A DNA stretch of 40,027 bases, taken from assembly GCA_003599345.1 (NCBI GenBank), contig QZJP01000035.1:1-40027 (forward strand), in the 5' to 3' direction. The translations under genes and the position numbers were made by a program. This stretch comes from Bacillota bacterium (GTDB lineage Bacteria > Bacillota > Sulfobacillia > UBA995 > UBA9673). The notes beneath the pieces were generated by a model that saw only the letters and a list, made by a program, of their open reading frames with translations, ran no database searches and was not told where the DNA came from. Within the stretch, counting starts at the first letter, position 1. Each line of letters opens with the position of its first letter. Positions 16,988-25,207 of the stretch are shown here, piece by piece.

Positions 16988-17951
16988 ACGTGAGACGCAG
17001 AAGCCCGCTCGAGCATCCGGGCGCTGGAGACGGGGACTGACCTGGGAGACCTTTGGCGTCCCCCTGGCGGTGCTGGCCGTGTGTCTTCTCTTCGGGCTGT
17101 TGGCACCGCAGTTCTTTCAGCTGCAGAACATAGCCAACATCGGTCGGCAGACCGCCGCCCTGGCTTTGGTGGCTTGGGGCATGACCATGATCATCATCAA
17201 CGCGGGCATCGATCTGTCGCCCGGAGCCGTGGTGGCTCTTGTGAGCGTCATCGCGGCTACCGTGCTCAAGGAGTTCGGACCGGCGGCGGGTGTCCTGGCC
17301 GGTGTGACCGTCGGACTAGGGTGCGGCCTGCTCAACGGGGTCCTCATTTCCAAGCTGCGCATGCCGCCCTTCATCGCCACTCTGGGCGTGATGTCTGCGG
17401 CCCGGGGAGCAGCCCTGACCTACACAGGGGGCGTGCCCGTGTTCGGCCTCCGTTCCGACTGGTTTGCCTGGTTGGGCGCGGGCAGTGTGCTGGGGCTCCC
17501 TGTAATCGTCGTCGTCGCCCTACTCGGTTTCGCGCTCACGTACTCTATCTTGCGCTTCACGAAGCTGGGCGTCTACACCTACGCGATCGGCGGCAACGAG
17601 ACGGCGGCCAGGTGGGCTGGCATTCCCGTGGACCGCTACAAGATTCTCATCTACTCGTACGCCGGCCTGCTCACGGGTATTGCCGGCGTCCTTCTGGCGG
17701 CCCGCGTCAACTCAGGGCAACCGCTTCTCGGTACGAGCATGGAGCTTCAGGCCATCGCCGCCGTGTGTATCGGCGGCACTTCCCTCTTTGGGGGACGCGG
17801 TAGCTTGGCGGGTACGTTCTTCGGCGTGCTGTTGACCGGAGTCCTCAACAACGGCCTCAACCTACTCGGTGTGTCCAGCTTCATTCAGCAGATCGTTATC
17901 GGTGCAACCATTCTGATCGCCGTGTTGTTGAGTCTCTGGCGGCAGCGCTGA
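16977..17951 (+). CDS. Ribose-type ABC importer, membrane permease (RbsC-like)
   Basis: This 324-residue integral membrane protein of the BPD_transp_2 family has about eight to ten hydrophobic helices. The family signature region lies near residues 210-240, with an AIGGNETAARWAGI segment that contacts the ATPase. It would form the translocation channel as a homodimer. The ATG at 16977 follows CCAGGAGGTG. Only one permease gene is present, as in the ribose and inositol systems. A small hairpin follows the stop before the binding-protein gene. Confidence 0.93.
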   Translation: MSVERETQKPARASGRWRRGLTWETFGVPLAVLAVCLLFGLLAPQFFQLQNIANIGRQTAALALVAWGMTMIIINAGIDLSPGAVVALVSVIAATVLKEFGPAAGVLAGVTVGLGCGLLNGVLISKLRMPPFIATLGVMSAARGAALTYTGGVPVFGLRSDWFAWLGAGSVLGLPVIVVVALLGFALTYSILRFTKLGVYTYAIGGNETAARWAGIPVDRYKILIYSYAGLLTGIAGVLLAARVNSGQPLLGTSMELQAIAAVCIGGTSLFGGRGSLAGTFFGVLLTGVLNNGLNLLGVSSFIQQIVIGATILIAVLLSLWRQR

Positions 17952-17961
17952 TTCTTTAGGG

Positions 17962-17981
17962 CAGGGCGCTCCGATGCCCTG
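17962..17981 (+). other. Small GC hairpin between permease and binding-protein genes
   Basis: CAGGGC (17962-17967) pairs with GCCCTG (17976-17981) across an 8-nt loop, 10 nt after the permease stop. There is no T-run, so it is not a standard intrinsic terminator. In importer operons such hairpins can stabilise one part of the message and allow uneven expression of the binding protein; that role is inference. Confidence 0.35.
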
Positions 17982-18073
17982 AAGGGAGGTGGTGGCTGGA
18001 GTGCGTGTTAGCGGGGAAGAGAGACGTTACTGCCGTTCGGAGCGGAGACTACAAGGAAGGGAGATCGGATGAC

Positions 18074-19105
18074 GTGAGACAGATCTGGGCAAAGCGCTGG
18101 ATTCTGGCACTAGTGGCGGTTCTGCTTGCTGGGACCTTGATTCTGAGTTCCTGCAAGGCCACGACCGGGGAACAGGGAGAGAAGCAGAACATCACCATAG
18201 CCGTCTTCATGTCCAACGCTGGCGACCCGTACTTCCAGAACAAGTCCTACGGCTACGTCGAAGCGCAGAACCTCCTCAACGCCCGCTACCCCGATTACAG
18301 CGTGACTGTCGAGCTCTACGACGCGGGCGGGTACGAGTTCTCCGAGAAGCAGATCTCGCAGATTGAGGACGCCATCACCCGCGGGGTGGACGCGATAGTC
18401 ATCACCGCATGCAACCGCGAGGCGCTCAAGCCTGTCATAGACACGGCCATGGCCAACGGTATCCCCGTGGTCAACGATGACGTGCTGGTCAACACTGAGA
18501 CGACCATCGAAATCAGTGAGGACAGCTTCCATGTCGGGCAGGCCGTGGCCGACTTCGTCGCCCGTAAGATCAACGGCACGGGTGGCGTCGTCATGCTCAA
18601 GGGGCCAGCCGGCGCTGACCTCTTCATGAAGCGGGCCGACGGAGCGCACGCTGAGTTCGCCCGCTATCCGGGGATTCGCGTCCTTGCTGAGCAGTGGCAT
18701 CCCTCCAACATCGTCGAGGCCCGTCGGGTGATGGAGGACTTCATTCAGGCGCATGGTCGGAACATCAAGGGTGTCTACGCCTGCGGGACCGTCTCGGCCA
18801 TGGGTGCCGCCGAGGCCCTCAAGGCCGCCGGGTTCCAGCCTGGTGAAGTCATCATCGCCTCCATCGACCTGCATGACGAAGGTATCAAGTACATGGAGGA
18901 CGGGTGGATCACTGGGCTCGTTCCGTGCCAGCCCGTGAAGCTCGCGCGGATGAGCGTCATGTACGCGTTCCTGGCCGTCACCGGCGAAGATGTTCCGGAG
19001 ATTATCCGGACTTCGGACGAGTTCGTCGTCGACCTCGAGCGCCTGGCTACGTTCGACCTCAGTGACTGTATGGCTCCCGAGGGCTGGGCGCCTCCGATTC
19101 GGTAG
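18074..19105 (+). CDS. Sugar-type ABC importer substrate-binding lipoprotein
   Basis: This 343-residue periplasmic-binding-protein-like protein is of the Peripla_BP_4 (ribose/TorT) class. The N-terminus has a basic region, a hydrophobic core and a lipobox LILSSC with Cys27, so it should be lipid-anchored outside the membrane. The two-lobed fold begins with ITIAVFMSNAGDPYFQN. Start choice is uncertain. GTG at 18074, with AAGGAAGGGAG 10 nt upstream, gives a normal signal peptide. GTG at 18005, behind the strong GGGAGGTGGTGG, would add 23 mostly polar residues. The ligand is unknown but should be the pathway substrate. Gene order ATPase-permease-binding protein reverses the common ribose order, in which the ATPase also precedes the permease but the operon often carries a kinase, which is absent here. 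Confidence 0.9.
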   Translation: MRQIWAKRWILALVAVLLAGTLILSSCKATTGEQGEKQNITIAVFMSNAGDPYFQNKSYGYVEAQNLLNARYPDYSVTVELYDAGGYEFSEKQISQIEDAITRGVDAIVITACNREALKPVIDTAMANGIPVVNDDVLVNTETTIEISEDSFHVGQAVADFVARKINGTGGVVMLKGPAGADLFMKRADGAHAEFARYPGIRVLAEQWHPSNIVEARRVMEDFIQAHGRNIKGVYACGTVSAMGAAEALKAAGFQPGEVIIASIDLHDEGIKYMEDGWITGLVPCQPVKLARMSVMYAFLAVTGEDVPEIIRTSDEFVVDLERLATFDLSDCMAPEGWAPPIR

Positions 19106-19132
19106 CCCGTAGCCAGTGAGAGTATGGAAGAG

Positions 19133-19175
19133 CGCGGGGCCTGGCCGGCGCGAACGCTGCCGGACGGGCCCCGCG
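19133..19175 (+). other. Strong imperfect hairpin before the third amidohydrolase
   Basis: CGCGGGGCC (19133-19141) pairs perfectly with GGCCCCGCG (19167-19175). The stem continues through a G-U pair, a G-C pair and one mismatch into CCGGC/GCCGG (19145-19149/19159-19163), about 16 pairs in all. No T-run follows; the ribosome site of the next gene begins at once at 19176. It could be a message-stability element, or an attenuator that limits read-through from the highly expressed binding-protein gene. Confidence 0.5.
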
Positions 19176-19190
19176 AGGGGAGGCGGGAGA

Positions 19191-20954
19191 GTGAACCGCG
19201 TGGCGCTGAGAAGGGCGGCCCTGGGACGTGAATCGGCAGACCTGGTCATCAAGGGAGGTCGCCTGGTAAACGTTCTGACCGGCGAGGTATACCAGGCCGA
19301 TGTCGCCGTGAAGGACGGCTTCATCGCGGCCGTCGGAGACGTCGTCGCCGGTGCTGGGGGCAGCCCGACGGTGATCGACGCCTGCGGGCGCTACGTGCTG
19401 CCGGGCTTCATAGACCAGCACGTTCATACCTACGAGAGTCAGCTCAATGTGACCGAGTACGCGGCTGCGGTCCTGGTCAACGGCACAACGGCCATCTGCA
19501 CCGACTTCTACGGCGAGTCTACAGTAGGCGGGAAGACTGCGGTGCGGCACTCCCTGGACGCCGCGGCCGGAACTCCCCTGAAGATTCTCTTCGTTCTCGG
19601 CGTTCCCGGGTACTACCAGAACGAACCGTTCGGTCACTCAGGGACGCCGACAATGGACGACATGTTTGAAATGCTGGGTTGGCCCGAGTGCGTCGGCCTG
19701 AACGACACCTTCGCCTCGAAGCTGGTCGGTGAGGACACCCGCCTCCTGGAACTCGTCGAACTGGCCCAGTCGCGCGGAAAGAAGATATGCGGCCACGGCT
19801 CCGAGATAGAGGGGGCCGCTCTGAACGCCTGGGTTGCCACCGTCCCGAACACGGACGATCACGAGTGCGTCAGCGCGGTCGAGGCGGTGGAGAAGGCCAG
19901 GCGGGGCGTGTGGGTATCCATGAGACAGGGGTCCGGCTGTCCCAACGTCCCCGAACTCGTCAGAGCCATTACCGAGTTGGGCGCGGATCCGCGACGGTTC
20001 ACCTTCAATACCGATCTGGTGTCAGCTCACGACCTCGTTGAGAAGGGTGGCATCGACCACGCCCTTCGCACGGCCGTCCGGCATGGTCTGAGACCGGTGA
20101 CCGCCATTCAGATCGCGACGCTGAACGCGGCCGAGTGTTTGGGAGTCAGTCACCGGATGGGAAGTGTGTCTCCCGGCAAGGAGGCTGACATTGTTCTGGT
20201 CGACGACCTCGTGGAGCTCAGACCGCGTCTTGTCGTCGCCCGCGGCAGGGTCGTCGCCAGGGACGGCGAGTTCGTCGGAGAGATCCCGTCCCTTGCCTAC
20301 CCGTCCGAGGCGAGAGACACCATCCGGGTCGCTCTCCCGCTCGGCCCCGACGATTTCCGCCTGGAGGTGGGGGGCGGGGACCGGGAGGACTCGGCTCGGG
20401 TCATCGGCGCCAGCGGAGACAGCCTGATAACGGAGGAAATACGCGAGACAGTGCGGGTAAGGGACGGGCTCGTTACGGCCGACCCCGCACGGGATCTCCT
20501 CAAGATCGCGGCTCTGGAGCGGCACAACCGCTCGGGCGAGATCGGGAAGGGACTTATCCGAGGGTTCGGGCTGAAAGCCGGGGCCATAGCGAGCACCTAT
20601 AATCCACAGCAACAGAACCTCCAGGTGGTTGGGACCAACGACGCGGACATGGCTGCCGCAGCCAATGAGCTGGTCCGAATCGGCGGGGGGATGGTCGCCG
20701 TCCGAGACGGTAAGGTCTTGGCTTGCCTCGGATTGCCACTCTATGGTCTCCTCTCGGACAAGCCGGCAAAGGTGGTAGCTCGCGACTACGACCGACTCCT
20801 GTCGGTCGTCCGCGATCTCGGTTGCTCCCTGCCGGCTCCCTTCCATACCCTGGCGTTTGTCGGCCTGCCCATAACCATCGGAAAACTCAAGATCAGCCCC
20901 CGTGGCCTGGTAGACGTCTGGCAGGAGAAAGCGGTTGGGCTGCTTGCGGAGTGA
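19191..20954 (+). CDS. Adenine-deaminase-like amidohydrolase, paralogue 3
   Basis: This 587-residue protein is the third member of the family in the block. Metal-site residues are His77, His79 (HVH), His202, His224 (DDHE) and Asp275. At the DPHE position it reads DFYGE: Gly108 stands at the expected Glu, with Glu109 next to it. The C-terminal AHDSHN motif is replaced by TYNPQQQN. It is closer in several segments (YYQNE, FGHSG, FASKL) to paralogue 2 than to paralogue 1. GTG at 19191 has AGGGGAGG 7 nt upstream; the longer upstream frame runs through the hairpin and is rejected. It follows the importer directly, so it may act on the incoming compound. Confidence 0.85.
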   Translation: MNRVALRRAALGRESADLVIKGGRLVNVLTGEVYQADVAVKDGFIAAVGDVVAGAGGSPTVIDACGRYVLPGFIDQHVHTYESQLNVTEYAAAVLVNGTTAICTDFYGESTVGGKTAVRHSLDAAAGTPLKILFVLGVPGYYQNEPFGHSGTPTMDDMFEMLGWPECVGLNDTFASKLVGEDTRLLELVELAQSRGKKICGHGSEIEGAALNAWVATVPNTDDHECVSAVEAVEKARRGVWVSMRQGSGCPNVPELVRAITELGADPRRFTFNTDLVSAHDLVEKGGIDHALRTAVRHGLRPVTAIQIATLNAAECLGVSHRMGSVSPGKEADIVLVDDLVELRPRLVVARGRVVARDGEFVGEIPSLAYPSEARDTIRVALPLGPDDFRLEVGGGDREDSARVIGASGDSLITEEIRETVRVRDGLVTADPARDLLKIAALERHNRSGEIGKGLIRGFGLKAGAIASTYNPQQQNLQVVGTNDADMAAAANELVRIGGGMVAVRDGKVLACLGLPLYGLLSDKPAKVVARDYDRLLSVVRDLGCSLPAPFHTLAFVGLPITIGKLKISPRGLVDVWQEKAVGLLAE

Positions 20955-20972
20955 GAGGAACGTGAGGCATTC

Positions 20973-22127
20973 TTGACACCCAAGGTGGTCCGCATCGCCC
21001 TCATCGGGGCTGGGTGGATGGGCCAGATACACAGCGAGACTTATTGCCGTCTCTACACCAGGACTACCGATAGTGGGGTTCGTCCTGAGCTACGCTGGGT
21101 GGTTGACGTGGACGAGCCCCGTGCACGCCGGTTGCTGGAGACCTACGGCTACGCCCGCATGGGCGCGAAGTGGGAGAAGGTGATAGCCAGAGAGGACGTG
21201 GACGTGGTCGACGTGTGCGTCCACAACTCCCTCCACCGGGACATCGTGCTGGCCGCGGCGAGGGCCGGCAAGCACTTGCTCTGCGAGAAGCCCTTGGCTA
21301 CGTCTGTCCAGGCGGCCGAGGAGATGGTGCGGGCGGTGGAGGAAGCAGAGGTGGTCCACATGATCAACTTCAACTACCGAAGGGTCCCTGCCATCGCCTA
21401 TGCCCGCCAGCTGCTTGGGGAGGGAGCGCTCGGCGAGGTCTACCAGATGCGCGTGCTGTTCGCCCAGGACTTCGCGGCGAGCCCCGATCTTCCCGTGAGT
21501 TGGCGTTTCCGGCCCGACCTCGCCGGCGGAGGCAGCCTGGTGACGATGGGATCCCATGCGATCGACCTCATGAGGTGGTTCATGGGAGATGTCAGTAGGC
21601 TTGTCTCGATGACCAGCACCCTGGTGCCTGAGCGCCCCCTGACGGGTGACGACGGCCGTGTCGTCCCTGGTCGCCGGGCCAAGGTTGCTGTTGATGACGT
21701 CACTTCAGTCATAGTCAGGTTCGCGAGCGGAGCTGCGGGGACCCTCGAGACCACCTGGCTCGCCCACGGCCGGAAACACCATCTCGAGTTCGAGGTCTAC
21801 GGCAGCCGGGGTGCCCTCCGGTTCAACAGCGAGCGACTCAACGAGCTCATGTTCTGTGACGGCTCTTCTCCGGCGGAACTCAGGGGCTTCAGAACCATCC
21901 TCGTCGGAGAGCCCCATCCCTACGGGACCCAGTTCGGGCTCAAGACGGGCATGGGGATAGGCATCAAGGAGACCTTCCTTCTCCAGCTCCAGGACCTGCT
22001 TGCCGGGGTGGCATCCGGTACCAAAGTGACCCCGGACTTCCGGGATGGCCTCGAGGTGGACCGCTTCATCGCCGCCGCCTTTGACTCCGCTGGCCTTGGG
22101 CGGTGGGTGGAACTGCACACTGGCTAG
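20973..22127 (+). CDS. Gfo/Idh/MocA-family oxidoreductase, copy 1
   Basis: This 384-residue protein has an N-terminal Rossmann domain (GAGWMG, residues 12-17; EKPLA with Lys106) and a C-terminal alpha/beta domain. The family oxidises or reduces hydroxyls of sugars and cyclitols with NAD(P). The segment GSHAIDLMRW, with His195 and Asp198, fits the substrate-side residues of inositol-dehydrogenase-like members. The TTG start at 20973 follows GTGAGG; the amidohydrolase stop is 18 nt upstream. It is clearly paralogous to the protein at 26433; the two share NYRRVPA, WVAHGR-type and LKTGM segments. Confidence 0.92.
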   Translation: MTPKVVRIALIGAGWMGQIHSETYCRLYTRTTDSGVRPELRWVVDVDEPRARRLLETYGYARMGAKWEKVIAREDVDVVDVCVHNSLHRDIVLAAARAGKHLLCEKPLATSVQAAEEMVRAVEEAEVVHMINFNYRRVPAIAYARQLLGEGALGEVYQMRVLFAQDFAASPDLPVSWRFRPDLAGGGSLVTMGSHAIDLMRWFMGDVSRLVSMTSTLVPERPLTGDDGRVVPGRRAKVAVDDVTSVIVRFASGAAGTLETTWLAHGRKHHLEFEVYGSRGALRFNSERLNELMFCDGSSPAELRGFRTILVGEPHPYGTQFGLKTGMGIGIKETFLLQLQDLLAGVASGTKVTPDFRDGLEVDRFIAAAFDSAGLGRWVELHTG

Positions 22128-22166
22128 AGGGTGACCAGGAGAAAGACAACCTGAGGAGGTACAGCG

Positions 22167-23045
22167 TTGGACAAGCTCATCATTACAATAACAGTTGACT
22201 CCACGATGTCGTATCCAAGAAACCCGTACTGCCCACCGACCGAAGAAGTGGACAAGGTGGCCAAGGAGTATATCGAGGCCGTTAAGGCGGGTGCCAGCAT
22301 CGTGCACCTCCACGGCGTGCACAAGCTCGAAGCTACGTTCGGCGCCGATGGCCGCAAGCTCAGTCATGTTGATTTCGACGGTTGGAAACGGCTCAAGGAG
22401 AAGATCCAGGAGAAAGTCAACCCGGTAATCCAATACGGCATAGCCAGCGCGCGGTTCGAAGAGAAGGTCAAGCTAATGGAGCACAAGCCCGATCTCATGT
22501 CGATCTGCTTCGGACCGCACGACGAGGACTTCCAGCCGGATCCGGACTATCCGGCCCAGGAGATCTACGCCGTTCATCCCAGGGATGAGCTCGCAGGCTA
22601 CTCCAGGGAAGCGATGAACCACGGCGTCAAAGTGGAAGTGGAGTCGTTCACTCCCGGGTCGTTCTACAACATCCGCCACGTGTCCAAGAAGGGTCTCTTG
22701 CCCGAGCCCATTTGGACGACCCTCTTCCTCGGGTGGCCGGGCGGGACCTGGATGCCACCGACATCGAAGGGCCTGATCTTCTTCGTCGATTGTCTCCCTA
22801 AGGAATACAAGATCAACTGGAACACCAGTGTCATGGATCCTCTGGCCCAGTGGCCAGTTCTGACTGAGGCCATAATGCTCGGTGGACACGTTCGAGTCGG
22901 CTGGGAGGACAACCCCTACCTGAGCCCGGGAACGTATGCCAAGACCAACGCTGAGCTAGTCGATAAGATCGTGCGGATCGCGACGGAACTCGGCCGTGAC
23001 ATCGCGACTCCCGACGAAGCCCGGAAGATCGTTTTCGGCAAGTAG
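22167..23045 (+). CDS. Beta-keto acid cleavage enzyme (BKACE, DUF849 family)
   Basis: This 292-residue TIM-barrel zinc enzyme is of the family of 3-keto-5-aminohexanoate cleavage enzyme (Kce). It would react a beta-keto acid with acetyl-CoA to give acetoacetate and a new acyl-CoA. Zinc ligands fit His47, His49 (VHLHG) and Glu247 in GGHVRVGWEDN, which is the family signature; Asp248 and Arg243 are also kept. The usual HxHxRD segment is altered to HLHGVH, so the substrate pocket may differ from Kce. The TTG start at 22167 has GAGGAGGT 6 nt upstream. The acyl-CoA product could feed the acyl-CoA synthetase encoded next. Confidence 0.92.
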   Translation: MDKLIITITVDSTMSYPRNPYCPPTEEVDKVAKEYIEAVKAGASIVHLHGVHKLEATFGADGRKLSHVDFDGWKRLKEKIQEKVNPVIQYGIASARFEEKVKLMEHKPDLMSICFGPHDEDFQPDPDYPAQEIYAVHPRDELAGYSREAMNHGVKVEVESFTPGSFYNIRHVSKKGLLPEPIWTTLFLGWPGGTWMPPTSKGLIFFVDCLPKEYKINWNTSVMDPLAQWPVLTEAIMLGGHVRVGWEDNPYLSPGTYAKTNAELVDKIVRIATELGRDIATPDEARKIVFGK

Positions 23046-23101
23046 ACTCGCGAACGCCCAGCCGGGACACCGAGAACACGCTCCGACAGTGGAGCCGGAC
23101 G

Positions 23102-23133
23102 GGCCGGGGAGGGGGAAGCCACCCTCCCCGGCC
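23102..23133 (+). other. Perfect 12-bp GC hairpin between BKACE and acyl-CoA synthetase genes
   Basis: GGCCGGGGAGGG (23102-23113) pairs without mismatch to CCCTCCCCGGCC (23122-23133) across an 8-nt loop. It lies 57 nt after the BKACE stop and 21 nt before the next start. No T-run follows. It is the most stable-looking structure inside the block and may attenuate or protect the message. A further GC palindrome (GGCCGGCC, 23130-23137) overlaps its 3' arm. Confidence 0.5.
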
Positions 23134-23154
23134 GGCCGGGGAAGGGGTTTGAGA

Positions 23155-25194
23155 GTGCACGAACGGTATGGTTTCACAAGCCCGCGGAGCGCGGTAGCCA
23201 GGAATGAGGTTGAAGCCACCAAGCTAGCGGCTTCGATGAGGTTGCCGGTCGCCCTCAAGGTGGTCTCCCCGGACATCCTCCACAAGTCTGACGTGGGAGG
23301 TGTGCTGCTGGGCCTCTCGTCCGAGCAGGAGGTCCGAACGGGTTTCAGGACCATCGTGGACACGGTCGCCCACCGCGCCCCCGAGGCCACGATTGAAGGC
23401 GTCATGATCCAGGAGATGGCCCCCAGGGGCGTCGAGATCATCATCGGCCTGCTGAACGACCCGGCTTTCGGGCCCGTGGTCATGTTCGGGCTAGGAGGCG
23501 TGTGGACCGAGGTTCTCCGGGACGTCTCGTTCCGCTTGGTGCCTCTTAGCAGGGAGGATGCCCTGGCCATGATCCGCGAGATCAGGGGGGCGCCCATCCT
23601 TTCCGGCTACCGGGACTCGCCAGCCGTGGACGAGGACGCCCTTGTCTCCCTGCTGCTGAACGCGAGCAGGATGGCCCAGGATCTGGGAGACCGGCTCGAG
23701 GCCGTGGACTTCAACCCAATCGTGGTACGGGGCAAGGAACACTGGGTCGTTGACACGAGAGTCATCCTTCGGGAGGAAGGGGATCGACCGAGGGCGGCAA
23801 GCTGTCGCGTAGGCGCGGACCCCTCTCAACTAGAGCGGTTCTTCGAGGCCGGGTCGGTCGCCGTCGTTGGGGCGTCCGCCACCCCGGGGAAGATCGGTTT
23901 CATCGTCCTCGACGGGCTTGTGAACCACGACTACCGGGGCAAGGTCTATCCTGTGAACCCCTCGCGTTCGGAGATACTCGGCCTGGCGTGCTATCCTTCG
24001 ATTAGAGCTCTCCCGGAGCCGCCGGAGTTGGTCGTCGTCACCATTCCCCTGGCCGGTGTGGAGGGGATTATCGAAGAGTGCTCCGAGCGCGGCGTCCGCG
24101 CTGTGGTGGTGATATCAGGCGGGGGCAAGGAACTCGGAGGTGACAGTCTAGCCGTCGAGACCCGTATCAGGGAAAAAGCCCGGTCTCTCGGAGTGCGGGT
24201 CGTCGGCTGCAACTGCATCGGCGTGTTCGATGGCCGTTCCCGGCTGGATACGTTCTTCCACACGACCGAGCGGTTGACTCGTCCGGAATACGGCCCGGTG
24301 TCGATGATCACTCAGTCCGGCACGGTGGGTTGCGCGTTTCTCGAAGCCATGGTGGGAACGGGCGTTAGTCGATTTGTGAGCTACGGGAACCGAATCGATG
24401 TTGACGAGGCCGATCTTCTCGCCTTTCTCGCCCGGGACCCTTCCACCAAGGTCATCGTCGCGTACGTGGAAGGCTTCGAGCGAGGACGGGACTTCTTCGA
24501 GGCCGCGAAGGAGACGGTGAACCACAAGCCCGTTCTCATCTACAAGGCCGGACGGACCGACAGGAGCGGCCTGGCCTCCCTGTCTCATACCGGGTTCCTT
24601 GGGGGTGCCTACGCTGTCGCTCGCGGGGCCTTCGAGCAGTGCGGGGTAATCGCCACCGACAGCCTGGAGGATCTCATCGCGGGGGCCAAGGCCCTGAGCC
24701 GGCTGCCGCGCGCCGCCGGGAACCGGGTGGCTACCATTTCGAACGGCGCCGGGACGGTGGTCCAGGCCATGGACCTCCTCGACGAGTTCGGTCTGGAGGC
24801 GGCAACCCTGTCGGATGAGTCTGTGACCCGGTTGACGGCGGGCTACCCCCCGTTCTACCTGATTGGAAACCCCGTCGACGTGACCGGCTCCGGCACTGCC
24901 TCCGATTACGATGCTGGCGTAAGGGCCCTAGTGGACGATCCCGGTGTTGACATCGTCATGTCGTGGTTCGTCTTCCAGGACACCCCGCTCGAGGAGACGA
25001 TCGTCGAGGTTCTCGCCGAGTTGTCCCGGTGGTCGCCGAAGCCCATCATCTGCGGAGCCGCTGGGGGAGCGTACACCGACAAGATGGCCCGGGCCCTTGA
25101 GGAGGCGGGAGTTCCGGTCTTCCGCACAGTTCGCGCGTGGGTCATGGCCGCCAGGGCCGTTCTGCCCGGCCCGGACACAAAGCACCTAGATTAG
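23155..25194 (+). CDS. ADP-forming acyl-CoA synthetase, ATP-grasp-first (permuted) fusion
   Basis: This 679-residue protein interconverts acyl-CoA + ADP + phosphate and acid + CoA + ATP. Residues 1-205 are the ATP-grasp beta part (LKVVSPDILHKSDVGG, with His43). A CoA-binding domain starts near 230 (SVAVVGASATPGKIG), followed by the succinyl-CoA-ligase-like alpha part with the phosphohistidine region SHTG (His478). Many fused enzymes put the alpha part first, so this order is reversed. GTG at 23155 has AAGGGG upstream. With it the ATP-grasp part lacks about ten residues that homologues have at the N-terminus. An upstream in-frame extension (from 22996) crosses the hairpin and overlaps BKACE, so it is unlikely. 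Product acid unknown. Confidence 0.88.
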   Translation: MHERYGFTSPRSAVARNEVEATKLAASMRLPVALKVVSPDILHKSDVGGVLLGLSSEQEVRTGFRTIVDTVAHRAPEATIEGVMIQEMAPRGVEIIIGLLNDPAFGPVVMFGLGGVWTEVLRDVSFRLVPLSREDALAMIREIRGAPILSGYRDSPAVDEDALVSLLLNASRMAQDLGDRLEAVDFNPIVVRGKEHWVVDTRVILREEGDRPRAASCRVGADPSQLERFFEAGSVAVVGASATPGKIGFIVLDGLVNHDYRGKVYPVNPSRSEILGLACYPSIRALPEPPELVVVTIPLAGVEGIIEECSERGVRAVVVISGGGKELGGDSLAVETRIREKARSLGVRVVGCNCIGVFDGRSRLDTFFHTTERLTRPEYGPVSMITQSGTVGCAFLEAMVGTGVSRFVSYGNRIDVDEADLLAFLARDPSTKVIVAYVEGFERGRDFFEAAKETVNHKPVLIYKAGRTDRSGLASLSHTGFLGGAYAVARGAFEQCGVIATDSLEDLIAGAKALSRLPRAAGNRVATISNGAGTVVQAMDLLDEFGLEAATLSDESVTRLTAGYPPFYLIGNPVDVTGSGTASDYDAGVRALVDDPGVDIVMSWFVFQDTPLEETIVEVLAELSRWSPKPIICGAAGGAYTDKMARALEEAGVPVFRTVRAWVMAARAVLPGPDTKHLD

Positions 25195-25207
25195 AGGAGG
25201 TTGCCCG

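Noticed and set aside
23102-23133. Intrinsic terminator inside the block
   Set aside because: The stem is perfect but no T-run follows and the next gene continues the pathway, so it is listed only as a hairpin.
22996-23154. N-terminal extension of the acyl-CoA synthetase
   Set aside because: It overlaps the end of BKACE and passes through the hairpin, giving a proline/glycine/arginine-rich segment; the GTG at 23155 has a ribosome site.
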